The notes beneath the pieces were generated by a model that saw nothing but the letters and a program-made list of their open reading frames with translations, ran no database searches and was not told the DNA's origin. From contig BLAL01000066.1 of assembly GCA_015698045.1 (NCBI GenBank), forward strand, positions 62,001 to 126,000: 64,000 nucleotides of DNA, in the 5' to 3' direction. How positions within the stretch are numbered: the first letter of the stretch is position 1; the number at the start of each line of letters is the position of its first letter. The translations under genes and the position numbers were made by a program. Shown here one piece after another: positions 1 to 11,600 of the stretch. This DNA comes from Rhizophagus clarus (lineage: Eukaryota > Glomeromycota > Glomeromycetes > Glomerales > Glomeraceae).

Positions 1-834
1 TATTTCATTGATATTTGTATTATATTAATCCGAGTTCTTTTGCCCGAAATGCTACATTCTCGACCTCAAGAACTGGTCGCGAATCTGGTGTGTTGATCGG
101 ACTTCATTCAGGTTAAAACATACCGTAAACGGTTGACTATAGTAACCGGGTACAAAACAAATTCAGCAATTTTAGAGGGTATTATACTATAGGGGATACA
201 ATAGTTTAAGAGGGGGGTACAAATAAAAAGATTTTTTATAAATGGTATTTAACTGAACTGGGCTTTTTGATGATGAATATATCCAATATTATAAATTATA
301 ATACCCCCTAAAGTATAATACCCCCTTAAGTAAAATACCCCGGGAGACTAAACCTAGTAATTAATGATTCCTTATGATTAACTGCTAATTATTAGGTACC
401 ATACAAATTATGCGAAAAAAAAATCTGAACCCTTCATGTATAATACCCGGGTCTTTTGCACCAAATTTATGGGTATGGGTACTATACTATGGGGGTACAA
501 CCGTTTACGGTAATAGGGCCATCGGGTACATGAAATTTGCCCAGTAGCCCTTTATTCGATCAGCGGCCATTTTGTGTAAATATTTTGTTATGGATTTATT
601 TTTGTTACAGTTTTTTAGATTTGTAAACATAAATAATACAGTAAAGTCTCAAATGTTACTGGTTTATCACGGTATGCGATTTATTTTGATGCGAAAAAAC
701 CTTACCGATAAGATCATAAATTGACAAATTTAATAGACAATCGATATTAATCATCAAGCAATCCCTATTTTAGAAAGATGCTTAGATCATATAAATTAAC
801 ATTAATACTTCACGAATAATAATACATTTCTAAA
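1..834. other. AT-rich flank, no gene seen
   Basis: No convincing reading frame on either strand. The segment holds a MITE-like element (121-512), listed separately. Several copies of an A-T-A-C-C-C-C type motif lie between 170 and 500. Confidence 0.5.
121..512. mobile_element. MITE-like element with TA flanks
   Basis: A perfect 15-bp inverted repeat closes the element: TACCGTAAACGGTTG at 121-135 and CAACCGTTTACGGTA at 498-512. The outermost TA on both sides fits a TA target duplication as used by Tc1/mariner-type transposons. The interior (about 390 bp) has no reading frame but carries several runs of four to six C or G preceded by ATA/TA, in both orientations. It is probably a non-autonomous element; no matching transposase can be assigned from this window. 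Confidence 0.6.
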
Positions 835-1519
835 ATGGCAACCTTTTTAGAGCAAAACAGGACGTGTTTGAAACGTAGAAGTGCTTTACAAGTCGGTCCA
901 AAGGATACTGTTACTCGTCTAACATATAGGTATAATGAAACGAGAAGACGAGAGCAAATCAATGAACAGGAGTGGGAAAGCATCATAAATGACAAAAATC
1001 ATATGCTCATTGTTGTTAAAAAAGGTATGTTTGTATCGTATGATTTGTATTTTTTAATTGCATCAAACTCAATTATTTTAATTTTAAGATGAAGAAAAAT
1101 GTTTTGGAGTAATACAATACGAAGCAATGAATAAAATCAGCGATATTATCGGATCATGGAGTGAATCTTTTCTTCTTGCCTTCAATAGCGGAGTAGATGA
1201 AAGAAAACAGTTTGTAAATTTTAATACGCTCTACAGAGAACTATTAAAACCCACTAGCAACGGATTAAAGAAAAGAGTCGGTGCAATAGCTCATAATTGT
1301 TCCGGGATGACAATACGTGATATTCATTTGCTTGTTCAATACAAACGCTATCGAAATCAGATAATTCATCGCGGTAATTGGGAACCAACTGAAGTGCAAG
1401 AGAAAGCAACAAGGTTATTGCGAAGTGCACATACGCTAGCAAACGAAGCAAATCTTGACCAAGAATATAGAGAATCATTCGCAAAAGCCATAAAATGGTT
1501 ATATAATACAACATGGTAA
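835..1519 (+). CDS. HEPN-like protein, two exons
   Basis: Exon 1 is 835-1024. A 64-bp intron at 1025-1088 begins GTATGT and ends TTTTAAG. Exon 2 is 1089-1519. Joining them keeps the frame open and gives 206 residues; without splicing both halves would be short. The N-terminal part is basic and charged. The C-terminal part is helical by composition and contains RNQIIH at residues 152-157, which fits the R-x4-H signature of HEPN RNase domains, followed by HRGNW and a charged helix. HEPN is my inference from this motif and its position late in an all-helical domain; overall family unknown. No signal peptide or membrane segment is seen. The stop is followed by T/A homopolymers at 1530-1562. Confidence 0.7.
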
Positions 1520-1531
1520 TTAGATAACATA

Positions 1532-1563
<32 letters not shown>

Positions 1564-3272
1564 GAGCCGTTCATTTAACTCATCTGCATTTCTCAACAAT
1601 TCCTAAAATAGATGATTACGATTATAATAACATGAATTTTTTTTTCACATGTTACAAAAATGGAGAAGGATGTTTTTCTCGATTTTTTGATTTTTAACGT
1701 TTTTTAAATTTGTTTTTTTTTTCAAATTTGTTGCTTTTTAATAATTTTTTGATTTTTTTTTTTTTGCTTTTTTTTTTTGTTCGTGAATTTCTCGTTTTTT
1801 GAACTTTTTCTATTTTTATCTTTTTTGAATTCTTATTTGTTGAATTCATTTTTAATATATTCTTTCGAATTTTTTTTCGATGTATTTTGTTTATTAACAT
1901 ACCGGTTTGACCTCTTTTTATTTTTGCTTTTTAATGTATTTTGTTTTTTAACGTATCGGTTTGTTTTTATCTTTTTTGTATTTGTTTTTGAATTTATTTT
2001 CAACTTTTTTTTTTTTTTTGTTCTTTATATTTTACTTTGTTTTTTTTTTTGATTTTCGTTCTTTAATGAACATTTTCATCTAATGAAGAAGATTTTGGAA
2101 TTCTATGTAGCCCGAAAGTAAATTGAGAAAGATCTTATGATAACTAAAGGGGAGGAGATATTATGTCAAATGTCCGTAACATGGTAAAATAACAATTCCG
2201 AAATTTATTTCGTGCCTATAATAAAACCTACTTTTAAAGTTGCAAGATTTTGTATTAAATAAAATTATGTAAAAATCTTGCTGAAATTTAATTTTTTTTT
2301 TTTTTTATTTCTAATCGTCGCACAGTTTAAAGAAAGAGCTCTTTATTCATAAATTTTATGTTGGTTAATAAACGTCTTTACACAAGCTACGGTCTAAATC
2401 CGAAAGGATAATTCTCTGGGTAAAATTATTCACTTTTGAATTGCATGGGAACTGAACTGCGAAAATTTTGGAAATTTTCTTACGGAAAAACTTGTAATGA
2501 TATAATATAATCTATAATTTTATGTATAAAACATAAAAATGTTATTGTCTACTGAGCGTATCTTTATATGTAATTCCTTTCGGAGAAAAATTTACCTAAT
2601 TATTTCTTAATTATAAATTATTTCGTCATTCTTTTGTGCCACAATATTTAGATGCACAACTTATTGTTATTTATTATTATACATTAGATTCGAGTAAAAT
2701 TTTAAGTAATTTCCTATTACATACTAATACTAACTGGTACTCAGTTTACCGGACTTAATAACGGTTTCTAATTATTTAGCTCGTTGAAGACTTTATATAT
2801 ACAGTACATATGAAAACGAAAATTTTGTTTACAAACGAAAAATTTAAAATTATAAATTTATCAAAAAATTTAATAAAAAAGAGAATTAAACTTTACAGTA
2901 TAACATCATATTTTTTTTCACAATAGAATTTTAACATATAAATTAAAAATTATTAATTTAACGAAGTGTGGAAGCTTGACTTATAATTAACAACACTATA
3001 CTGTAAGTAACTTAAAATGGAAAACAATTGGACTCGCCTCTATACAATCAATCATCACTACAATTATAAAATAATTGGCTAATTATAATGATCAACCAAA
3101 CTAAGAATTTTTTATATAAATACCTATGAATTTATTTTTTCCGTTTTTCCGTAAAAAGTTTTATTAAATATACTTGTCTGAATTATTTTTTTGTCTTATA
3201 ATCAAAAAGTTATCTTGTATCGTTATTCAATATCAATCAAATGATCATTTAAGTACCTTTTACATGATAAAT
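1520..3272. other. Low-complexity intergenic DNA
   Basis: About 1640-2060 is almost pure T with scattered G and A (a polypyrimidine-like tract that opens long but meaningless frames). From about 2576 onward the sequence is the left flank of the zinc-finger duplication. No gene seen. Confidence 0.5.
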
Positions 3273-4740
3273 ATGAACTCTCTTTGTATGTCTCAAAGTT
3301 CCATTTCAACAGCACCATTTGTTTGCAAATGGTCCGGTACTCATTCAGAACAACAGCGCTTTCATACTCAGAAAGATCTTGAACTTCACGTCAACACTGA
3401 TCATGATGACCTGACCAAATTAGAGTAAGTAAAATTATATTTGAAGAGATCTGGTTTTCAAGCTTTCTGATCTCTTTTTATGATAGAATTTTTCAACAAG
3501 GACGCCGATTTTATATATGTCCATGGGAAGGTTGCAAAAAGCAACAGAATGATATTATCACGTTAAAAGGTATAAAAACATTCCGAGTAATTCTTAATCT
3601 TGCAATACTTATAATTGGCCATTATTATATTTTTGCAGAGCATTTGCATAAGCACACTATGCAGAACCCATTTAAGGTAGTCTTTAAACTATCTTTATCA
3701 TTAATTTTAAAATAATCACATTGATTCTATTGTTCACGTTTAGTGCCCAATCTGCAATGGTTCACGTCAATTCCGATCCCTCGATACACTTAACCAACAT
3801 TCGATTAATTACCATAATTTTGGCATCATAGACCCTACAGGTGCTAATGATATGACGAATACTACGAATTGTGATGAGGATATGTTGTATGATAAGACAA
3901 CGGGTATTGTTACCACAATTCTCTTCCCTATTTGACATTTGGTGTGGGTTCGTTATATTCTTAGTTTAGACGTTATGATTGACTACAGAAGTGTATCAGT
4001 TAAACGGATTGAAGCTATAGTCCTTTGACAATATCTTTCCATTTTTAATTATCCATCAAAAAACTCGAACTAATTTTTATTCTATTTAAAAAAGCAAAAG
4101 AACAAGTTTATACTGAATACAAACCAACAAAACTTGTTACTAAAGCTTTCAACACTACCATGCCAGAAATATCATACGCGCAAATAGTAAAAACTGGCAC
4201 TGCATTAGGTGTTATCCTTTGTTTATTAATTATTATGGATTGTATTTCAACTTGTACTAACATGCTTTTTTTCTTGTTAAAGCAAAAGTCAAGGACGACG
4301 TTGATTTAAAAGTCCATGAAAATGAAGAAGAGGTAGATTTTTTTACTAAATACCATGAAATACAAAGTACTGCGTGGGAATTATTTTGTGAGGCAGTAAA
4401 GTATGAAGAAGAATCAGAATATTCTGAATTTGATGAGAATGTGGATGAATTGCCTGATGCTCCAAGGGATATGGAATTTATGACCAAAGAAGAACAAGAT
4501 GATGCTATATGGGAAGCATATTGTGAAAGTCATAAAGGAACAAAAGCTGTCGAGTTAATGAATAAGGCTTTTGAATTGTTAAGAAATAATCGTTAAAGCA
4601 AGATATACTGTAATTGTTCAAACTGTACTTTAAGTAACAAAAAAAAACCAGAAAATTATTCATATAATCATACAATAAAGATTTATATTATATAATCAAA
4701 ATAATTCTTGCATTGCAGAAAAAAATGATTTTTTAAATTT
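2576..4740 (+). repeat. Segmental duplication, copy 1 (zinc-finger locus)
   Basis: This stretch is repeated in the same orientation at about 9227-11600. Shared landmarks include the flank around AAAAATTTACCTAATT, the gene and all its introns, and the 3' flank. Copy 2 carries about 400 bp of extra sequence (about 9277-9676) absent here. Confidence 0.8.
3273..4596 (+). pseudogene. C2H2 zinc-finger protein, copy 1
   Basis: Exons seen: 3273-3424, 3487-3569, 3639-3676 and 3744 onward, each bounded by GT and AG in compatible phases, with later coding blocks near 4094-4215 and 4281-4596. The start at 3273 is chosen because the duplicate at 10088 keeps the same Met. Zinc-finger motifs: a degenerate first finger (FVCKWSGTH, second Cys missing), YICPWEGC with a paired HLHKH, and FKCPICNGS with a paired H-x4-H. 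The C-terminal third is acidic (EEEVDFF, EEESEYSEFDE). A one-base deletion in the T run at about 3931, relative to copy 2, puts TGA at 3933 and the next stretch is rearranged, so the gene is either broken here or spliced around the lesion. Everything after it matches copy 2 and is open to the stop at 4594. Confidence 0.6.
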
Positions 4741-4816
4741 ATAATTGCAAATTACGAGTATTTTTAAATAAAGGTTTCCATCATGTTTAAATCTAAGACT
4801 TTTTTTTTTTTGGTTC

Positions 4817-4982
4817 GCAAAAGTTATTATCGCCGTTTTTAAAATGGTTGATGTTATTTATTTGTGATTAAATATTCGAATACCAATATTCGTCTGGTTT
4901 TCGTCCGGTTTTCAGATTTTTTTTTTTTCTTCCAAACAAACAGCATCAACCATTTTGAAAACAGCGATATAATGAACTTTGC
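4817..4982. repeat. Fold-back repeat, arms about 37 bp
   Basis: Left arm GCAAAAGTTATTATCGCCG and onward (4817-4853) is complementary, with a few mismatches, to the right arm (about 4942-4982). TGGTTGATG on the left faces CATCAACCA on the right. It is MITE-sized; no target duplication is evident. Confidence 0.55.
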
Positions 4983-5530
4983 AGTAGTATTACTAAAAGA
5001 TTAAAAAGATTACAAATCATGTAACAATCAATAATCAGAAATAAAAATTATACCAATTGTAAAGTATAAAATAAATAAAATAAAATAAAATAAAATAAGA
5101 AAGCACTTCCATTCAAAAGATCTCTTGGAAATATAAAAAAAATATATATATAAAAATATATCTAAAAAATTAAACTTACCTACCTGATACTACCAAAAAT
5201 GTAGTAACTCAGGATTTATCTTTTCTTTTTATCTTGGAGCGAGTACGTATAAAAGGTCCATTGTTATCTATTACTTCATTGGTAATTTTAGAGTTCTATA
5301 GGTCAAACTCTTTCTGGATATCTTGAATTGAATTTTCATTCTCCTTGATTTTTCGTTTCTTGTTTTTCGTCGTGTTTTCATAGTAAAATGGCGCATATTA
5401 TACCAACCTGATTGTATTCCGCATGACATTATGACACGAGATTTAATAATCAAAATTTCTGAGACAAAATTTGAAGATTTGTCTCTAGATATATAAGAAA
5501 GCTAACGATTCTACTCCTTCATAAGTAATT

Positions 5531-5624
5531 GTTATTGGTTATGTTTTGGATGATAACTGACTTATCAGGTGGCCAAAGGCCACCTGATCAGTTAATATTT
5601 ACCAGACATAACGTGACTAATAAC
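5531..5624. repeat. Fold-back repeat with perfect core hairpin
   Basis: The core ATCAGGTGGCC-AAA-GGCCACCTGAT at 5564-5588 is a perfect 11-bp stem with a 3-base loop. Outside it the arms continue imperfectly to GTTATT at 5531 and AATAAC at 5619-5624, giving about 45-bp arms. Confidence 0.6.
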
Positions 5625-6829
5625 ACGTTTATTGGACATGTTTGACGTAAGAAAACTGGGCCTTTTTCGTGTATCTTATTAAAGTGATCAAAATTTGTGT
5701 ATCACTATTATAAAGTGATCAATAACATACACGGAAAATGTTCAGTGCTTACATAGAACATGTACAATAATTATTACTTGCCAGCCAAGATTCTTAGTTC
5801 TATACTCTTCTAAATTTTAAATTTCTAATAATAACTATTAAAATTTCAACTAGTACTTTTCGTAAGCCAAGTTACAAGAAATGGGAGATACGCTCAAGTA
5901 CAAAGTGAAAAAAAAGTTTGAAAAATAAATGCGATAGTTTATGGAGCAAAGTGAGTGTTGAGTTATTCGATATGTTGTATCATTAGGTGCTTGCATCAGT
6001 TGCATGTCATTTATTACATTAGTACATTCCGTGGCTTCAGATAATTTATCCACATGAAGAAGCAGAATTGCTCTCATATTTTGAGAGAAACTGCTTTTAT
6101 CTGGTTTTGCGGCATTTCATGGTATGGCTATATTAATTACTACAGATAATGTTGGTGGTCTAACTGGGCTTATTTATATGGCAACAATGACGATTCATTC
6201 ACTCATTAATTTTTTATTTCGGAACAAGCTATAAAAATGGACACATCGTAACGGGGGATGATGAGATCAATCTAATATAGAAATATAAAGTTCGTGATGC
6301 AGTGTAAGAACTATGATAAAAATGAAATATGTGCTTCCCACATTAGAGAATTTATTGTATGTATTTACGATTATTTGAAATTTTTAAAGTATTAAATGAT
6401 TTCAACTAAAAGTCAATAATTATTTAATTATATACTTCAGAGTGCGTTGTTGATTTATCCCACTGAAATGTTAGGTATCTTCGTCATAACTGTTGACTAC
6501 TCACAGTCATCAGTCATCACTCAGGGTAACCAAAAAATGCCACGATATTTTATGCATCATGATCGATAATTTCATAGAGGAGTTTACGTCTTACGTAAAC
6601 AATAAATCAAAAAGATACCAAAGTGATAATGACGATGAAGTTATGATTGAAGTGCGGAGTTCGACAAACTAAAGATGGAAAAGGATGCAAGCGCCTCTTT
6701 GTTTGGGATTGAAATAAATGGGATACGTGTTTAAACAATATAAATTTAGATGTCTTCCACCTCCACTCTAGCTGATAAGTAAAAGGAATGAAGCGGAAAG
6801 TCTTAACAATTTTTTACGGAAAGATTCCA

Positions 6830-8540
6830 AATTAAACGCATAGAAGTTGGTAACTTTTTTACGAAGCTTGAGGAGGAAAAAATCACCGCTAATTTATTTC
6901 TCAAGATAACCGAATAGGAATTTAAGGAATATGGAATGACATAGGGCAAGCATTAAAACTTGTGAATTACATTAAGGGGCTGGGCGAGGTAATTATTTAT
7001 AACGTTATAGCTGAAATCTAATGAGTATTGTTCTTACAGGTATTTTCTTTGGTAAAAGTGTTCGAAAAAACCATAACAGATTTAACAAATTATTTTCCCC
7101 TTAAGAAATAGTAATTTTTATTTGTATCATGTAATGTGATAGCTTCGAATATATTCACAATTTTTATGTATTGTAAGCCAGGTTCTGGCAACGGTTTATT
7201 TCATAAATAAAGCATTGTTAGAAAGTGGATCACATGCCATGATGCAATGCTTGTGTGACATAAAACCTATATTAACGCTTCCAGAAATAAATTTTTATTT
7301 CATTCCAGAACGTAACACTATTTTTTGTCTGAGGCTATTATTATCCATATAAAAGCGCTATACTTATCTCAACAACTGAACATGACTCTTGGTTGAGAAT
7401 TGGGATACAGATACCCTTATAGATTTTTTTTGAAAGAACAGAACCTCAAGCTCTATGACGATAATTTTAGTCTATCCTTTCTTGGCCTGAACAAAAAAAA
7501 ATTTCGCAGCGTTGGCTTTGCATTAGGATCAGCAACACTTTTTCCAGATTCTCAAAGAAACTAAACCGCCCGTTCTCCTTGTATAAGTCTAAGGCGGACT
7601 TGAGTGAGGGGTTGAGCAAGTATGGAATCGATAGCAACGACATAAAAAAGACCCTGCCCTTCGTACTAGGTGAATTTTTAAACTGCTTTATTTTTACTTC
7701 ACTCATAGAACAGAAAAAATTGGCGATGACGACGAAGACTTCCAGTACTGCATAGTTGAGATTAAGCTTAAAATGGGAATCATAGGTCCTGCGAAATCAA
7801 GTAATGAAGCTGTGCGTTACTCATATATCAAAGCAATGTTGCTTTTCGCCATGTATGCCATAAAGAAAATAGAAAGAAGCTTGTTGAATTTGAAGCAAGG
7901 ATTGTCAAGATTCGCGAATTTTGAAAGAAGATTACCGAGGTTGAGGTCAGAAATGCGGAGCTTATAATTATGGAAGAGAATAACAGATGTGACGCTAGAA
8001 TTGAGGATATAGGATACCACTGATAGAGTTACTGGAAGCATCCGCAAAATGATAATACTCCTAACGACAACTCATCTAACTTCAATTCAGGTACAGACCA
8101 CCAGAAGAAATCATCGCAGGAGAAAGAGATGGAAAATTTCTTGGATGAAGCACATAAGAAAGTGTTGGTGATGAAATAAGGTGACGCAATAGGGAGAAAA
8201 AATTTAATGCGAGGCAGATATCTAATATGTGCACCAGACCCTGCATGTACGGATAAAGTTGCCATTTGTTAACAATTTGAATGAGTTGAAAAGTCGAATC
8301 ATCGATAAAATTAAAAGCTGTACTGCACCAGAATCATCTCGTGGAATAGAGATCGTTGTAAATAACTCACAGAACCATGCTCAGAAAGGTATCGCGAATT
8401 TCGTTGCAGATTTGAAAGTATCACGTAATATTAACATTGTTAACGATCGGAAAGATCGGAAGACATCGGGAGAACCATTAACATTGTTAATGATCAAGAA
8501 AAATTGGCGATTCCCCACAGTTTGGTTCCACTAAAGATAA
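6830..8540 (+). pseudogene. Relic of SAM-domain/nuclease-like gene
   Basis: Badly decayed relative of the gene at 16170-17398. About 6830-6990 keeps a SAM-like segment (ITANLFLKITE, with stops and frameshifts). About 7560-7660 reads FSLYKSKADL then KYGIDSND, and the splice acceptor at about 7708 leads into GDDDEDFQYC and IIGPAKSSNEAV. The same residues and the same intron position occur in the better copy. From about 7870 the sequence changes to a charged coiled-coil-like stretch (MEENNRCDARIEDIG, EKEMENFLDEAHKK) that the other copy lacks, so this may be a fusion of two families or a recombinant relic. Many stops and frame changes; not functional. Confidence 0.6.
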
Positions 8541-10087
8541 GACAGATTCGATTACAAAGCAATCATCTCAAAGCTTGGCTTCCTCGAGTATAGTAACCAA
8601 GATTAGAGTTTAAATTACTAACTTATACTTCATAATAAGTAGTTAATAAAAATTTATAAAATAAATACACATATAATACTTAATTAAAATGTCAGTTCAA
8701 GTTATTCTTTATTATTTAAGTATTTTTACTATTTAGATAAAACTAAAAACTCTCCTATTACGTGCAGTTACATAAATTCTAAGGAAAATAATTTTTATTT
8801 TCACGTATAAAATGTATAAATCATGGACACAAATTTTTTAGATATGTCCTTTCTCAAAATTCGAAAATGCTGAAAGCTTCTACGCCGCCTGGTTTTGCCT
8901 TGATACAGGCTTTTCAATTATTTTCTCAGAAAGCTTTGGACGAACCTTCTCCGTTGTTAAGGCAAAGATGAACTATCATATCAAATAGCAACGTTAACCG
9001 TGATTCCGTGATTCTAAAGACAAATGACTGGCATTGAAATATGAAGTGAACGACACTATCTGTATTACGCGTGAATTTCTTCATTTCTAGAAAAGTAAAT
9101 ATGGAAATAATATCAGCTGACACGCATTAATCAAATCCTAGAAAGACTTCCACAACCAAGGAATGGATATAGATCCTCTGCGGGACGTTCTGCCTAAGAA
9201 GCTTAATAAGGAAAAGTGTAAAGGAAGAGATTCTTTTTGAGAAAAATTTACCTAATTGTAAATTATTTCGTCATTACTGTGTGGTTGGATGATCTACTTA
9301 GACATGGAAAACGCTCAAAATGAGTCGACTATTGGAGCCGATTTTAAATTCAAAGGAAAAAAATTCATTTACAAGAATGCTAGTTATAAGAATTCTTTTA
9401 AAAGGAGAGTCTAAAGCTGATAGGTTAAGAAAGGGAGAGACGCAGTCAAAGTTTTCTAGGAAAAAAAATAATTTCATTCATCTATAAGATGATCATATGA
9501 CCAGAAATTTTATAAACTCGAATTTGAAATTAAACCGGTTCTGACTATGAGGATCACGGATTGTTTAAAGACCAATCAAATGACGTGTTATTTTTATTTA
9601 TTCGAGGTAAAGTGGAGCCGATGGGAGAAATTTCAAGATCCTAACAAATAGATGCATAAGTGAGCACCTCATTATTCAGTTCTTTTGTGCCACAATTGTA
9701 AAAATATAAAAAGAAACGACTTATTGTTATTCATTTCTGAAAATTATAAATATAATATTATGTGTCGTTACTCTTAATCCAATAATAATTGAGCATTTTT
9801 ATTTCATTTGTTAAAAAAACGCGATTTGACTATTTTGACTGTATTTGAGTATAATTTTGTGACAATAGTAACTTCCTATTACGTACTTGTTAAACATACA
9901 TCACTATATTTAAAACAATTGGTATATTTCTAGCGTTACAAGATAATGACAAACCGAATTTATATAAAAAAAATTGGTTTTTTTTTGTAAAAAGGTTTAT
10001 TAAATATGTTTTTATAAATTATATTTATTTTATTAAACCAAAAAGTTATTTTATATCGTTATTCAATATCACAAATGATCATTTGAT
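8541..10087. other. Intergenic, includes duplicated flank
   Basis: No gene supported. 9227-9276 and 9677-10087 are the left flank of zinc-finger copy 2. 9277-9676 is an insertion relative to copy 1, with a short frame starting MENAQNESTIGADF (about 37 codons) that I do not recognise. Confidence 0.4.
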
Positions 10088-11600
10088 ATGAACTCTCTTT
10101 GTATGTCTCAAAGTTCCATTTCAATAGCACCATTTGTTTGCAAATGGTCCGGTACTCATTTAGACCAACAGCGCTTTAATACTCAGAAAGATGTTGAACT
10201 TCACGTCAACACTGATCATGATGACCTGACCAAATTAGAGTAAGTAAAATTATATTTGAAGAGATCTGGTTTTCAAGCTTTTTGATCTCTTCTTATGATA
10301 GAATTTTTTAATGAGGACGCCGATATTATATATGTCCATGGGAAGGTTGCAAAAAACAACAGAATGATATTATCATGTTAAAAGGTATAAAACATTCTGA
10401 GTAATTCTTAATTATGCAATACTTAAAATTAACCATTATTATATTTTGCAGAGCATTTGCTTAAGCACACTATGCAGAAACCATTTAAGGTAGTCTTTAA
10501 ACTATCTTTTATTATTAACTTTAAAATAATCATATTGATCCTATTTTTCACGTTTAGTACCAAATCTGCAATGGTTCACGTCAATTCCGATCCCTCGATA
10601 CACTGAACCAACACTCGATTAATTACCATAATTTTGGCATCATAGACTTTACAGGTGCTAATGATATGATGAATACTACAAATTGCGATGATGATATGTT
10701 GTGTAATAAGAAAATAGGTATTACCACAATTCTCTTCCCTATTTTGACATTTGATGAGGATTCGTGTTTAGACCGAGTTATGATTGACTTCAAAAGCGTA
10801 TCAGTTAAACGGATTGAATCTATAGTGTATAGTCCTTTTAATAATATCTTTCCATTTTAATTATCATCAAAAAAAAAACTTCAAAAAACTTGGACTAATT
10901 TTTATTCTATTTAAAAAAGCAAAAGAACAAGTTTATACTGAATACAAACCAGCAAACCCTGTTATTAAAGCTTTTGACACTACCATGCCAGGAATCTCAT
11001 ACACGCAAATAGTAAAAACTGGCACTGCATTAGGTGTTATCCTTGTTCATTGACCATTATGGATTATATTTCAATTTGCACTAACAGTCTAACATGCTTC
11101 TTTCTTGTTAAAGCAAAAGTCAAGGATGAAATTGATGTTAAAGCTAAGGTCAAGGATGACGTTGATTTAAAAATCCATGAAAATGAAGAGGAGGTGGATT
11201 TTTTCACTAAATACCATGAAATATGAGATACTGCATGGGAATTATTTTGTGAGGCATTAAAATATGAAGAAGAATCAGAATATTCTGAATTTGATGAGAA
11301 TGTGGATGAAATTCCTGATCCTCCAACTGATATGGAATTTATGACTGAAGAAGAAAAAGATGATGCTATGTGGGAAGCATATTGCGAAAGTCATAAAGGA
11401 ACAAAAACTGTCGAGTTAATGAATAAGGCTTTTGAATTGTTAAGAAATAATCGTTAAAGTAAGATATAATTGTTCAAACTGTACTTTAAGTAACAAATTT
11501 ACATTATATAATCAATTCAATTCTTACATTGCAAAAAAAAAAAATGATTTTTTTCATATTTATTTGTTTTATAATTTCAAACTTTCTTTACATAATTGCA
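9227..11600 (+). repeat. Segmental duplication, copy 2
   Basis: Same order of flank, exons, introns and 3' flank as 2576-4740, in direct orientation, with the extra 400 bp at 9277-9676. By eye the exons are far more similar than the flanks. Confidence 0.8.
10088..11457 (+). pseudogene. C2H2 zinc-finger protein, copy 2 (broken)
   Basis: Same exon plan as copy 1. Lesions visible against copy 1: the codon pair CAA-CAA at the start of exon 2 has become TAA-TGA (near 10307-10313); Cys of the third finger's CPIC has become Tyr (near 10558); and CAA in the acidic exon has become TGA (near 11223). It retains the in-frame T run that copy 1 has lost, so the two copies are broken at different places. 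It carries an extra short repeat (AKVKDEIDVKAKVKDDVD) at the start of the last exon. Clearly non-functional unless stops are spliced out. Confidence 0.75.

Larger units (their letters stand above)
4597..6829. other. Intergenic DNA with fold-back repeats
   Basis: No supportable gene. It holds two fold-back repeats (4817-4982 and 5531-5624) and a pentanucleotide AAAAT microsatellite near 5062-5100. A hydrophobic open stretch near 6115-6230 is not recognisable and has no clear start. Confidence 0.45.

Noticed and set aside
1694-2052. Lys/Asn-rich and Phe-rich frames in the 1.7-2.05 kb tract
   Set aside because: Low-complexity T-rich DNA; no start context, introns or family features.
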